From positions 10,271,989 to 10,335,988 of the forward strand of contig OZ020518.1 in assembly GCA_963971425.1 (NCBI GenBank): a stretch of DNA of 64,000 nucleotides, read 5' to 3'. A program made the position numbers and the translations under genes. Shown here in pieces: positions 44,881 to 57,074 of the stretch (the first letter of the stretch is position 1; every line of letters begins with the position of its first letter). This DNA is from Bryoerythrophyllum caledonicum. Taxonomy: Eukaryota; Streptophyta; Bryopsida; Pottiales; Pottiaceae. The notes below the pieces were generated by a model. The model did not search any database, was not told the DNA's origin, and saw nothing but the letters and a program-made list of their open reading frames with translations.

Positions 44881-45848
44881 AGGAGGTTGGGGAAACCTCA
44901 CACATCAAATGTACGCATGTGAGTTTTTTTTTCTACCCCAAAGGTGACAAATAGTGTTAGATATACATTTAATATTAGCCACACACAAGCCTTTGCTGAC
45001 CTTTAATGTTTATGTTCGTGTTTAGCGTTGCCAACATTGAATACCATAAGTTGTGTAGCTTGTGTGCATGATAGTGGGTGTGAACACGACCCTACACGAG
45101 GGGGGTGGTATGAAATGTATGTGGTTGGTGGGGAGGTGGATTGATAGGTGGGTTGATTTTTGAGTGGGGTGGGAGAATAAGGTGGTGGGTGTACTAGAGA
45201 ACCCCACTTCGCACGGCGTGAGGGTGGTGTACGGCCTCGCAAACTGGGTTGCAAGTGGACAGTCTTCTGCAGATATCCAGTGTTATGTTGGCTGGTTGGG
45301 TCTTTGTACCACCGGCTTTGAACAGCCCCCACACTGCCTATATGGTGCGCACGTAAGTCTTCATGAACAGGTTGCGGTGGTTTTTTGTATCATCATGACA
45401 CTCATGCTTTCCATCCCACTTTGCAATGCCTGTTGCTTTGTATTTGGAAAATGAACCTGACTTCAAAAATATTAGTTTTAAAAGAAGGTCCTCAAATGAT
45501 ATTTTATGAGATGGAAGGGAAAAGGGAGAGACAATCAGACAACACATGTTTTATTTTATTTTATATATATGTATATGAGACAACAAACAAGGCTCTACTG
45601 TATATGGATTTAGTTGCAACAAATTATGGTGAACATTTGTGCTCGTTGGGTGCTGTTGATTCTCATGAAAACCATCACATGAGACATGGTAATCTGTGTC
45701 AATATGTATCTTCTTTCCTTCTTTCTTTCTTTGTTGGCACAAAAACAAACAGAGTTTGAATTGCAAAAACAAGAAACCAGAAGTACAAACGCATGCCAGG
45801 ATGTGCTAAAATGTATTGAATGATGATGAATATGAAGCACTAGGTTGC
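44881..45848. other. No gene recognised
   Basis: Mixed-composition DNA with short frames and no motif. Nothing further seen. Confidence 0.4.
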
Positions 45849-46775
45849 TTAACCCCTAAGAGCCCAAGTGTACGTGGGGCATACATTTTGGGTTTTGGGC
45901 AAGTTCCTACAATTCGATTATTATTTTAATTTTTTGAAACTCTTACACTAGATTGTTCCTTATAAGAGCTCCATGGAGATATTTTTATTATTATTTTTGG
46001 ATTCATGGTTTGAAAGTTAGTACCACTCAACTTAGAAATGGGGACTCCAGGGAGCTCCATAATTTGCTAGAAGTCTCTATTGACATTGAGATTTTCCATT
46101 CATGTAGAGAATATCACCGTCTTTGAAAATGTCAAAGAAAAATTCTTGTCTTCGGTGTAAAAAAAACATTTTAACTCAAGCCAAACATTGTTACACATTT
46201 CGGGCAAGGGGGGGAAAAACTTCATCTTTTCTACATATAACATAGATATCGTCATAATTTTCACTTATTATTTTTTCAACAACAATATGTGGTGTAAACC
46301 TTCTTGTTGACCATTTAGATGATCATTTTAAAACATATCAACTCTCAAAAAAAAATTGTGAATTGACAATTTTTGAACCTCCACTCCTTACACACTTGTT
46401 TTGAATATGCTACATCCCTTCTCTACCTCTAAAACTTGGTGCATACGGAACTAACATCATACTTTACACAATGATAAAAAGTTTGGACCTTGTGTAGTGC
46501 AAAAATTAGATTCCAAGTGAAGTCAAAGTCTACTGATCCACTCAACGAAGGGAAAAAAATGAACCATTTTCTTGACTTCAAACACTATAATCTTTCTATC
46601 CGTGCGGTCAAAAGTTTTTGAAATTTTGTGAGTATGTTACTTAGTAACTCTTAATGGAGATCCTACGGTCAAAAGGATAAATATGAGGTTTTATTTCCTT
46701 CCTAACTCATTGCACTAGAATCAACAATTTTGAAGTGTTTTTGGTGTGAAATTGTCATGGTCCTTTAGGGGTTAA
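45849..46775 (+). mobile_element. TIR element, TTAACCCCTAAAGG family (copy 3)
   Basis: It starts TTAACCCCTAAGAGCCC and ends GGTCCTTTAGGGGTTAA, inverted. 927 bp, non-coding. The interior has CTATAATCTTTCTATCCGTG near 46590 and GAACCTCCACTCCTTACAC near 46375. TTAA lies at both ends and could be the target site. Confidence 0.7.
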
Positions 46776-48284
46776 GGGGAATCTCGGCTCTGGGGTAGCT
46801 GTCTAAAACCAGAAATGGTCATTGGTTCTCTTTTACAAATTGGAAAGTGCATATAAACAGAAATTTTGACTTTTGAACCCAATCCATTAAGTTAATATAT
46901 GTAAGATACCATATGTACAAAAGGCTCTTGCAGGTGCAACAATGTCATGTTATTGGTAAATACTGCCTTTGAGTAAGTGTGACGAATATGGACACTGAAC
47001 AATTCAATTTTCAGTGATGGCCTTATTTTTATTTCAAACCCTTCAAGACTTACTAAGTAACATACTCAAATAGTTACAATAGAAATAGCATCCTCATATT
47101 TTACTCAGGTTTTATTCATTTATATAGGATTCACCTATTTTTTAAAACTACAGTAGTTTTAAAGAATTCCTTCATTATCATCTTGGTAACACTTTCTCAT
47201 ATATTGACCTACACTGAATGATTAACTTAAGCTCTGTCAAATCTTTGAAGATTTGTTGTGAGTTTGGTGCAACTATGTTTAATCCTTTAAAGACAAGGCC
47301 CGGAGCGACCATGAGTGGAATGTACCCATTGCTTTGATGACAAATATTAGCATCTATGACCCTTGTAGATTCTGCCCATGGTCCCTCCAAACCTCATGTT
47401 CAAATACAACACCGTACATGTAGAATATTGTCGCCACCATTGGCAACTTCTAACGTTTAAGGGTTAAATCCCCAGGTCCATTGATTTTAAATATGTTCAA
47501 AAGTGGAACTAGAAAATGCAAAATTTCAGACATAGAAAATCAAGATTTGAAAATGGGTCCTTCATTACTTTGCACTTCAAACTTCCTATAAAGTTGACAA
47601 ATGTTCGTCACATGTTGCGAAATTTTATAATCCTCATGAGTAGCACATCTTACAAACAAGGTCATTCTTTTCTCCTCTCAAATGTAGCATTACCAAATTT
47701 TGAAAGTAGCCAAGAATGTCCAAGTTGGTGATTTAAGGGTTAGACTGCCTCGAAGGAATTTTGTTTTGTGGCAGGAGTAAGGCAGAGGCAGAAAAATAAA
47801 GACAGAATGACAAAATGGCAGCCCTCTTGCACATGCCTTGAACATGTGCATGTTTTTGCAGTATTCAATGTGATTGTGTGCTCGCTCTGCCATTTGCAAT
47901 CAAACACTCCGGTGAAGGACAAGGAGATTATGTGGCTGCAGAATATAACTTCTTACATCTTATGCTGAATTAAAATGAATCTCTCGGGTTCAATCCCTGG
48001 CTTGATGAAATTTCTTTCGCACACACCCACTGGAGAGGCCGAGGCTTTTAAAGGTGGAGGGCCTCCTGATTGTGTGTCTGAGGCTCCGGCAGGTGCCTTC
48101 ATTGCCCACCGTGGCGAATGATATGCACAAAGATGGGTCATGCCACCACCTCCATCATGTGGCAGGTTCCGGGGTTTTGTCATCTTCCTCTGCTCATCAT
48201 GGAGAATCCTGCTCTAAATTTAAGAACTGGAGGGAGGGACCCCGAACCAAGAGTTGGAGTGAGATTAGAGTTCTTTGTTAACCC
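46776..48284. other. Spacer; short exon-like and repeat fragments
   Basis: No complete gene. 47393-47470 matches 62930-63010 (CATGTTCAAATACAACA), a shared repeat. 47745-47960 and 48030-48270 are GC-richer with short open stretches and consensus-like CAG boundaries, but no protein family is recognisable. CGGGTTCAATCCCTGG near 47987 resembles a B box without an A box. Confidence 0.35.
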
Positions 48285-49102
48285 TTTAACCCCTAAAGGA
48301 CCGATGTCCCCTCGGGGGACATTTTGAGTTTAGGTAAGGTACCACGTTCGCAATTCTAGGCATTATTTTCTGAGATTTTTTATTGAATGGCAAACTTTTG
48401 ATTAGCTTTGCGTAGACACAAATTTCGTAGAATTCCGACTTATGGTTCAAAAGTTACAGTTTATTTTCACTTACATATACAAATAGTGCAGCAGTTTAGT
48501 GTGACATATCACAAATACTGTCACCAAACTTTAATAACTTCTAAATTCAATAGAAATTCGAGTTTTTGTCCATTTTAAAGAAAGAAAATGTCCTCTTGGA
48601 AAGGAAATTGAGATATTTGCATCTACGGTACGGATTTGTGAATTTCAAATATTTGAGAAGGATATGATATATGCAAAATATAAAGTGTATTGTTGATTCT
48701 CGGCACATAGTTGCATTGCAGGATTTTTTAGGACATCTTCTACACCTCTTCTACTTCTAAAATTTGGTGCACATGTGCCTAACATGATCCTTTTCAAGTT
48801 AACACAATAAAATCACGGCCCGTAGTGCGAAAAGTTGCCATAGAAGGTGGTTGAAGTTTGTTGAAGGTGTATAGTATGACCTGAAAAAGAGATTATTTCG
48901 CACTTCAAAGGCTAATATCTTTCAATCCGTGCAATCAAACTTACCAAAAAATTTATCACACACTCTCATACAAGTCTAGTACAAGATCCTACGGTTAAAT
49001 TTTCAAAAAAATGATTTTGTATCATTTTGTGTTGAATGTGCTGAAAATGGCAGTTTTGGAGTGTTTTTGAGGAAAAATTGCCTTGGTCCTTTAGGGGTTA
49101 AA
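48285..49102. mobile_element. TIR element, TTAACCCCTAAAGG family (copy 4, perfect TIRs)
   Basis: TTTAACCCCTAAAGGACC at 48285-48302 is the exact inverse of GGTCCTTTAGGGGTTAAA at 49085-49102, an 18 bp perfect TIR. If TTAA is the target site, the element proper begins CCCCTAAAGGACC. 818 bp, non-coding, with CTTTCAATCCGTGCAATC near 48912. This is the best preserved copy and the best model for the family. Confidence 0.8.
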
Positions 49103-49693
49103 TCCTAAATGAGAAAGTCCGGAGGTGGGCTTTTGCAAATCTCGGGCAGGTTCGCATGGTTGCAAATTAGATTTAAAACTCTTGAAATTTTGTATAAAGA
49201 TGAAAGAAGACAAGAAGTACACAGGGATATGATTTTTATTCTCATTGGACCTATAAGAAAAAAAGGTTATTACAGATATTTAACAAAATATGGCTAAAAG
49301 GATAAAATGACCAGTTTGAAAGTTGCAAATGAAAAGTTGCAAACTGTTTGTTCAAACTGGGCATATGAGGTGTTTTATGACATCTACATTTTCCTTAAAT
49401 GTCAAAAAACACCTCATATGCCCAAATTGGATAGAATATGAGTGAGTTATGCTCTTGAGAAGATTGCTAATAAGATACATTTTCAGCCCAGGTGATTTCA
49501 TAATTTTCCAATAAAATGTGATTTAGGTATGAAATTTCAAAGTTATTTGCCATTTTAAGCCTCTTTTGTGCCACTAGGTACCTCCCATTAGAGCTAATCA
49601 ATAGTTAACAACCTTAATTTGCAGGGGATTTTTTGAGAATCATGAAAGTGACATATTTCGATATGCTCTCACAATCACAATGATCTCCTTCCA
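49103..49693. other. AT-rich, nothing recognised
   Basis: No gene. An imperfect inverted pair (GGGCATATGAGGTGTTTTATG near 49360 and CACCTCATATGCCC near 49410) forms a ~65 bp hairpin. Confidence 0.45.
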
Positions 49694-49880
49694 AAGAAGA
49701 AGAAGAAGAATAATTATGGTCACTAAAGGAGGCTGGCGTAGATGAAGTGTTTGTTTGTTTGTTCCACCACTAAAGCAATGCCCACTTAACAAAGGATTAG
49801 TAGTATGGAGCTATTTCACCCTCTCGAGGGTAGGCACTGTAGAACATCTCATTCCACTTCTAACTATAGGACCTTGTTAT
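49694..49880 (-). mobile_element. 5'-truncated LINE tail (copy E)
   Basis: Minus strand: CCCTCGAGAGGG, TTTAGTGGTGGAACAAAC, CTACGCCAGCC and a GAA/TTC run at 49694-49710. It matches the end of copy C; the stem is decayed. Confidence 0.6.
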
Positions 49881-50970
49881 GTACTACTAGAAGAATAAAT
49901 CGATTTTTTAATATGATAAATTTTTATTGCACATATTAGAATATTATAGCATTAAAGACAACTTTGATGGTCATTCTCCCACCATATTTTTAGAGGGTCA
50001 ACACTCTAAGTCTTTTTTAAAGAATTAAATTTCACACTATGCAAAGTTGCCATTCTTTACCATCACAATCTACGTGATGTAAGGTACTTGTCCAAAAAAA
50101 CTTAGGTATGTTGAAGGTGTTTAGCATATTCAAAACAATTGTGCAGCAAGAATGAGTCCAAAATCACACAAAAGACATTTTATTTTTTTGTGACCTTGCT
50201 TTCACATAAAATCTTGATACTAACATTGAATGTAAAGATTACTTTGTTTCCTTAAAATTAAATAACAACTAGAATATAGGATTGCAAAATCTCAAAATCC
50301 AACATCTATTTATGTGGAAGAAATGAAGGTTTTTTGCATGGTGCTCAAAAACTTTGACGCTTCTTGATGTGAAGTTTTTGCAGTACAGATTTTTTTGTGG
50401 TATTATCTATTGGGACTTTATGTTAATTAGTTGAATACAAAACTCAAATTCTTTGAGTAACTTGGAAAATTCCCCAAATTGCCTTGCCCTCCCGCATTTT
50501 GGATAGCATAAATTTTTCATCAAATGTTGGGTTCAAGAATAAAAATAAAACACACTCCCATGAAGCTTTCATAAATGTCCATCTATACAATCAGCTCCCT
50601 TTACAAGAGCAATTGGTACAAGTTCATTATAACAATTGGTGGGGCTAACAACTATCTATTCATGTAGTAGATACCAGGGGTGGACTCGGTAGATGATATT
50701 AAATTTTGGTAAAACAAATAGGGTTGTTAAAAAGGGAACCGACTATAGTAAAAACCTCAAAGGGAATGGTTGAAAATTGACACCCCAAGACTTTGCATGG
50801 GTTTAGAAAAGCCCATTTTGGAACATTTGGTTGTTTAGGGGTGATGACAACCCCGTGGGTTAGGGGTCATCCTAGCTTGTAGGAACGTTCGTGTCCGTGG
50901 GCGGTTTGGCACCGTGTAGAAGTAAGCTTCCAGCGAGGGTGATGACTTTCTGGCACCGCATGAGCTGCAG
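49881..50970. repeat. TIR-family fragment and spacer
   Basis: Between about 50100 and 50846 the text resembles the inverted TIR-family interior. GGTTGTTTAGGGGTGATG at 50829-50846 is a decayed terminus. The matching left end is not found. No gene. Confidence 0.4.
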
Positions 50971-51163
50971 GTTGTGCAACAAGACTTGTAACCGTACAAG
51001 ATTCGATCCAAGCTGTAGCTGCCCACGAATTAACGTCTTTGGAATATTGTGCTGAAGTGTTACTGAGGGCGAGTTACAGCAACACCAAGGACAATGAAAT
51101 TTACTTGCAGGAGCAGCAGCAGGAGTTGGAGCTCATTGGGTTGTACAACATCATTCGATTCAG
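50971..51163 (+). CDS. Exon-like open segment, unrecognised
   Basis: It is preceded by GAGCTGCAG and followed by CAG|GTAATTT, which fit splice acceptor and donor. Between them a frame of about 64 codons is open: TVQDSIQAVAAHELTSLEYC, then LLRASYSNTKDNEIYLQEQ and ELELIGLYNIIRF. The composition looks like a real helical protein and is GC-richer than its flanks. No neighbouring exon could be linked. It could be an exon of a long-intron gene or a captured fragment. Confidence 0.35.
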
Positions 51164-51284
51164 GTAATTTCCAGCATATTAACAGTGATTAGTCAAGCCC
51201 CTCGACTCAGGCTCTTCATCATCATATGTTGGCAACATGCATCAATACAAAAAAAACCCATTCCAACCCCTTCCCATACGGTCG

Positions 51285-51530
51285 GGGACAAATAACCCCC
51301 TCGTTGCCCCCGGGATGAAGGAGATGGATGGGTCATCCTCTCCCCATTCCCTTCCTTGTTCCTCTACTCATTCCCATAGCCCCATTCAAACCCTAAGTCC
51401 TAAACTCCTAACTTTGATCCATGAACCCTAAACCCTAAAACCTGGTCGTCGAGGGAACGAGGAGGGTGATGACTCCGCGTCCATCTCCGTCCATCCCTAT
51501 GGGGGGCAACAAGGGGGTCATTCCTCCTTG
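51285..51530. mobile_element. Fold-back element with telomere-like core
   Basis: The left arm at 51291-51350 (AATAACCCCCTCGTTGCCCC, GGAGATGGATGG) is inverted in the right arm at 51460-51525 (CCATCTCCGTCC, GGGGGGCAACAAGGGGGT). The core at 51390-51440 holds CCCTAAACCCTAAAACC. Related sequence lies at 56418-57050. Confidence 0.55.
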
Positions 51531-51814
51531 GCCTTTCAACACCTAAAATTTTACACCCGACAATCACCGTGTGAGGAAGCTGGGATCGAGAGTTGAGCAT
51601 CAAAGTAGTTTACTTGCATGGACGGGAGTTGCTGAAGATAGCCAATTGGGATCTTTTATTGTCTAAACCAACCAATTTCACACATCAATCCAACTGGTTA
51701 TTTCATAAATATCCCCTTGATAAGACCTAAGCATTACAAGTTTAATCTAACTGAAGCCAAATACTTTGATCTTCAACCAATCATGTACCAATTTCTTTTG
51801 TACAATTCATGACT

Positions 51815-51915
51815 AGTAGTAGTAGTAAGAACTCCGGCCTTCAAAAGGTCGGCGTGAATAAAGTGTCTGTTCGTTCCTAAAACCATATCAATGTCCAGAA
51901 GACAGAGAAAAGTGG
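51815..51915 (-). mobile_element. 5'-truncated LINE tail (copy F)
   Basis: Minus strand: GAACGAACAGACACTTTATT, CACGCCGACC, a stem with GGCCGG and an ACT run where other copies have TTC (51815-51826). Confidence 0.6.
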
Positions 51916-52270
51916 ATGGGAACTACTGCCACCTCTCTCTACAACAACCATGTTTGTTTTACCAAAAAATGTCTGCTATAAAAAGAAACCAATATTTGGA
52001 GTGCTTGTTATAGTAGATAGGGTTAATTATGACTGTTACACACAATGGATGTCATGAAGGGTGACATATCGATATAAGCATATTATTGTTGTAGAAAGCA
52101 GATATTTGTTTTGGACCCAAGCCAAATGTTATAATGAAATGGTTGTGGAAATAAATGCTCTTGTAAAGGGAGATGATTGTAGCTTCTAGTTCTCCTTCTT
52201 ACTTTTGACATTCACACAGCTCAATACGGTGCAAATTTTAGAATGTTTACCATATTTGGGATCACAAACA

Positions 52271-52494
52271 CTAACCCCTAAAGGACCCAAGTGTCTTGCG
52301 AGGCGCAAAAAATCTCACTTTGACTACAATTATCTTCTAATCCATATGGTCAAAAAGCCACAAATTTTTTGCCACATCATCTTATAAGTTTAGAAGAAAA
52401 TCAAATTGAGACATTCTTCAAAAGTTCAACTGGGCAGTTTTTAATATATGGAGTAGAGATTCAGCAAAAAACCTTGTTTCTTTACGGGCTAAAC
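52271..52494. mobile_element. Short TIR-family derivative (copy 5)
   Basis: It starts CTAACCCCTAAAGGACCC and ends with degenerate TTTACGGGCTAAA. At only ~224 bp it looks like an internal-deletion derivative of the ~0.9 kb family, the usual path to a MITE. Confidence 0.5.
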
Positions 52495-53036
52495 CCTTTT
52501 TTTAAAAATGAATCTCTCAAATAACTTATAAATTCTGGAATAAATTTTCTTGGACTGTGGAACTCCTCAACTAATTAACTTCTCGGGGACTTCTGCTGCT
52601 GTTTCCACATCATGTTGCCCGGGTTTTGACGTTTGGAGCACCAGAGTTACTTTGATGGACAAGGTCACAAGGAGGCCCGTGAGGCAATTTAAGGGACGCG
52701 TCATTCTCATGGTCTTACGTTACAACAGCCAAGTCTTGGCTCTGCTCTAGCATGCATGATGGAGTAATAAGTTATTCGATTGGTGGGGCATGACATCAAC
52801 TTGCAACCGAATGCCCCATCCTTGCCCCTATAATCATTTCTAGCTACAAACTTCACCAACGCAAACCTTTGAAGTAGTTGGAGTGTCAACTCAACCAATC
52901 TCGAGGTCAGTTTCATGGGCCGCCGTTGCAGCCACCAGTCTGGTGCGCAGCTTTTGCTAGGTGCCCCTTTCGTCGCCTGAAGACCAACCCAGGTTTGAAC
53001 AGGTATAATAATACCATAAAGAATGGGGATAAAATA

Positions 53037-53266
53037 TCAGTGTTGGGTACCACATGTGAGTAATTCTGAAAATGCTTTAATTTTTTGCAACAGTTGGGTG
53101 AGGTTTTGCAGTCTCCGGAGTTCAGTACAAGTTTCTTCAGCGAGGCTTGTACCTTTGTCTCCGGTTTTAACCAATGACCAAAAAGCTCTGTCTCTTTCCA
53201 ATGCCAATTTATGAACTTTCTGTTGTGTGGAAAGGTTAAGTTGATTGATGGCACAATCTTTATTTT
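53037..53266 (-). CDS. Exon-like coiled-coil segment, unrecognised
   Basis: On the minus strand TTATTCAACCTAG resembles an acceptor. After it a frame reads NKDCAINQLNLSTQQKVHKL, ALERDRAFWSLVKTGDKG and RRLQNLTQLLQKIKAFSEL, ending at TGA at 53037. A possible 61 nt exon lies downstream at 52896-52956 (QKLRTRLVAATAAHETDLEI). The sequence is strongly helical, with a coiled-coil look. I cannot name the protein. It may be a host gene with long introns or a gene fragment. Confidence 0.35.
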
Positions 53267-53736
53267 CTAGGTTGAATAAATTCCCCCCTTTACAAACCTT
53301 GAAATACATTTTTCAACCACAAAAGGTCACCGTGATTTCTTGCCTTTCATACCTACCTAATATGACATTATTTAATACTAGTGTAGATTCTTGTCGTTCC
53401 CAAAGGCAATCCTGGTGCAATACCATGTCTTGGCACATTTTCTTGTCTCAACGCAATACTTGGTCCCGACACAATACCATGTCCCGGGTTTTGGCTTTAT
53501 AGGGTATCACTTGTTTTATTTTTTAAAATTATATAGCCAGATGAAAAACACTTTCTTTCATATTGCAAATATTTTACTCCAACATCATTCCTCGGGTCCA
53601 ATGAAAACATATTTTTTCTCCATATAAATTTAAAAGAAATACCTCTTCAATAAAAGACATTTCAGTTCATTTTACATTTATTTCTTTATGTATTTTTATC
53701 TTATCATGAAATAACTCCAAAAGGCCAAAGTCCCAA

Positions 53737-53975
53737 GAACACCATATTCATTATATTGGGAGATTTCCAAGACTTTGAAAGGTATGAATGGTTTTCCCAA
53801 TAGTAATTGTTTGTGCAATTTTAGGACAATTCAAGCTGAATATGTACCCATATTGTAGATATTAGACAAATTGCATTGTGCACATTCACCAAACATTTGC
53901 ATGTTTAGGTCAACTCAAGCTTCAAATATTATTTTGGGAGGCTCCCAATCTTCCAATATAATGAATATGGTGTTC
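53737..53975. mobile_element. MITE with 29 bp terminal inverted repeats
   Basis: GAACACCATATTCATTATAT begins the left arm (53737-53765). The right arm (53947-53975) is its inverse with 28 of 29 matches. 239 bp, non-coding. Confidence 0.7.
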
Positions 53976-56022
53976 AAGGTAGAGTCTTATAAATTTTAGG
54001 TAGCTTCTCATATTTTAAATTTGTGTCTGTTACACAAATTTTATATGTGAGGAGTTGCCTAAAATTCTTGGATTCATGTGAAAAGTTGGGAGCTTGGTAG
54101 GAATATAGTTCTTTGTTTGCTTGATTAACCTTTTAAGGCCTAATGTCCATTTTTGGGTCGATAATCTCAATAGTAAACGCTACAAGCCACTTCCATGAAA
54201 AATATTAACAAGGACGTAGAGGTGGAGGAGGATGGACATCTATTGAAACCATCGCCACAAAAGTTTGTCCAAGCATCGGCGAACTACAAATGAAAGGGGG
54301 GCTGTGATGAAATGTACCGTGTGCGTAGATGTTGTTCTGCGTGATCTATAACAGTTGTAGATTTTGCATGCTAAAAAATCTCATCGGTCTCAAAGGGTCA
54401 ATTGAAAGAGAAGTTATGCCATTCTTAGTGATTTTTGTCAAGCACAGGGAACTCCTAATTGATTGCTACACCCGTTTACTATATTGGATTTTTATTCTAG
54501 ATTTGAGAAATAACAATTTTCCATAATGTTAAATCGCCACTTCAAGACAAGTCATGGTTTTTTGTGCCTTGTTGACTAAGGGATTACAATTAGAAACACT
54601 ATATATCTTTTCACATAAAAATTGAAGATTTGATTTTCCCCTACTACTTGAAGGAGCAAAGTATTGTTTTGCCCATTTATATTTGCAATCTATAAGGGAT
54701 TGAATTATCAAAAAATAAAATGTGCTTTTGCAACCTCAAAAGCCCATTTCCATACACAATTGTTTTGAAAAAGCTTCACTTATCTTCTTCCTCTACTTCT
54801 TGATGTGAGAGGAACCGACATCATCAAAGCCATAATTACAATAAATATAGACCTTGTGTAGTACAAAAAGAATTGATACCAAGGGAATTCAAAGTCTAAA
54901 ATCCTTTGAACTCAAGAGATAGATTTTTCACTTCAAACGCTACAATCTATCAATCAGTGTGGTTGACTTGCACAAAATGTTTAGATCACATTCTTCTACT
55001 ATAATTATGAATAGGCTTATTACATGACCAAAATATGATCATGCATCCTAAATATGATCATTGCAATTTTTAGCCGACCCAAACTCCCATTGAGAGGCGT
55101 CAACTTCCTTCATTCAATATATTTTAATATATTTTTTTAGCCCAAGAATTTCGACTCTCGCCGTTCTTTGGGCTCAATTTTGAGATTGGGCTCTCAAATT
55201 GGTCATGGTGTGAAGCGGCCCTAAGGTACATCATAAGCAAAATTTGGTTACTCCACATACATTCAACATAGGAAAGCCCATCCATCAAGGTGGGTTGAGA
55301 TGTACTTTTCACTACGGAGTTTTGTACAACTACAATAAGGCATTTCACAAATATGGATACAACTAGAAATTCTGAGGAAAAAAGAAAAAAGAAGTCCCAA
55401 TTGATAGGGAATGTGTCAGATGACACGGTAAGTAAATAGATCCATAGAAAACTGTTCCTAATTCTTATCCAGTATCTTCGATACATATCCTCAACATGCT
55501 GAACAGCCTAAGTTAGTATGTACGTATAGGGCATGATCTTGGACTTCAAATTTCCGAACGCCATCCAGCATACCATAGTACCATAGCAGCAACAAATATT
55601 TATTTCATATTAAAAAAAAAGGTTTGCCTCTAGAAATATATTTCTGCAAATGAAAACCAAAATAATTGGAAATGAAAAAAGAAAAAAAAAAGAAAAAAAA
55701 AGGAGTATGAAAATGTTAGAAACAAATTTGTTTTTCTTCCTTCCTTAGAATTCTTTGATGGCAAGCCATGCTATGTTGATGTGGGAGGAGTACGTCTCCT
55801 GGAATAAGTTACTTGATAAACCACATTGATGCTCCATCCCAGGATCAAGGAAGCGGACAGATTTCCCCAGCATAAATTGTGCTGCAGGAAGCAGAGATCA
55901 AGTTGACCATGGTACTAACCGTTTACTTAGCAGATAGCTGAACATCCCCGTCACTGACAATGGAACCTATTACATTGAATGAGTAGCCCCGCTAACAGTA
56001 ATAACGACCCAAGAGATTTCAC
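53976..56022. other. AT-rich DNA with old TIR-family fragments
   Basis: 54720-55080 has TIR-family modules (CTACAATCTATCAATCAGTG near 54949). 55130-55225 matches the block at 15340-15585. A short minus-strand open stretch at about 55755-55885 (MLGKSVRFLDPGMEHQCG) follows TTCCTGCAG and could be a last exon, but support is weak. Otherwise nothing. Confidence 0.35.
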
Positions 56023-56408
56023 TACACCAAACACTGCATGTAGTGTGGACCAGGCTATTTTCAATTACCTACACTAATTCCAATACACGCAAATTTACAG
56101 TGGTCCACCTCAATTCTCAGTCCACATCGAATCATGTTCCTTAGAAAATAGTGTGGGGTGTTTCCAAATTGATGACACAAAATTAGTGTGGATTGTGGAG
56201 AGGTGGCGGCGAGCGGCAGTGAGGTGGTGGCAAGTGACAAGGAGTGGAAGATATTTGGTAGTGAGTGGCAGTGAGGTGGCAAAGAATGGCATGAGTCATG
56301 TTGAAATGTGTCCACATCAATTGTGTTCCAAAAGCAAAAATGATGTCGTCCACATCATTTTTCACCCACATTACCGATGAATCCACACTATATTCAGTGT
56401 TTGGTGTA
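56023..56408. mobile_element. MITE with 27 bp terminal inverted repeats
   Basis: TACACCAAACACTGCATGTA begins the left arm (56023-56049). The right arm (56382-56408) is its inverse at 25 of 27 positions. TA at both outer ends could be the target duplication, as in Tc1/mariner-type insertions. 386 bp; the centre is GTGG-rich. Confidence 0.65.
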
Positions 56409-57074
56409 AACAATGCGAGGGTGGAATGACCCCCGGATTGCCCTTTGAGAGGATGGAAAGAGATGAAGGGGTCATCCCGTCCCCGTTCCTCCATGGATAA
56501 ATTCCTTAAAATTAACATATACTATAACATGCACTTTAAAGGAGTTAAGCATGCACATAATATGTGGAGATACATAGGCCATACCTTGCACTATCCGTGA
56601 TATATTACGTGTATGATACCCTGTGACATTCATGCTATACCTATGTGATACCCACATATATCATATGGCTAAATACTTATGATTCTCCTCTGCATTTTGC
56701 TAAATTTCTTTAATATGTATTTTCAAATTTTCATAGAATATAATTAGCAACCCACTATTTCTTGTAGCTTCCCCGCTCCATTTCATCAATTTAAAAAACC
56801 ATTGCCCTAACTTGTTCCCATGTCCATTCCTCTGCCCGTTCCCAAAGCCCCAATCAAACTCTGAACCCTAAAATTCATCAATAAACCCTAAATCCAAAAT
56901 CCTGAACTTTAAAGTTTGATCGATGGACCTCTAAACCCTAGAACATGTTTGTTGGTGGAATGATCCCTTGTTGCCCTACAAGGGGATGGATGAAGATGGA
57001 TAGGTCATTCTCCTCCATGTTTCTTGCTCATTCCAATAGCCAATGGGGTAATTCTTCTGTGGACAATGGCTTGA
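56409..57074. repeat. Relatives of the fold-back with CCCTAAA core
   Basis: GGAATGACCCCCGGATTGCC near 56430 and GGAATGATCCCTTGTTGCCC near 56963 match the arms of the 51285-51530 element. AAACCCTAAATCC lies at 56882 and CTAAACCCTAGAAC at 56931. No gene. Confidence 0.5.

Noticed and set aside
47980..48010. B box near CGGGTTCAATCCCTGG as a SINE
   Set aside because: No A box upstream and no clear ends; too little to call.
48054..48281. Ser/His-rich plus-strand frame as an exon
   Set aside because: No donor site and overlapping equally open frames on the other strand; nothing decides for coding.
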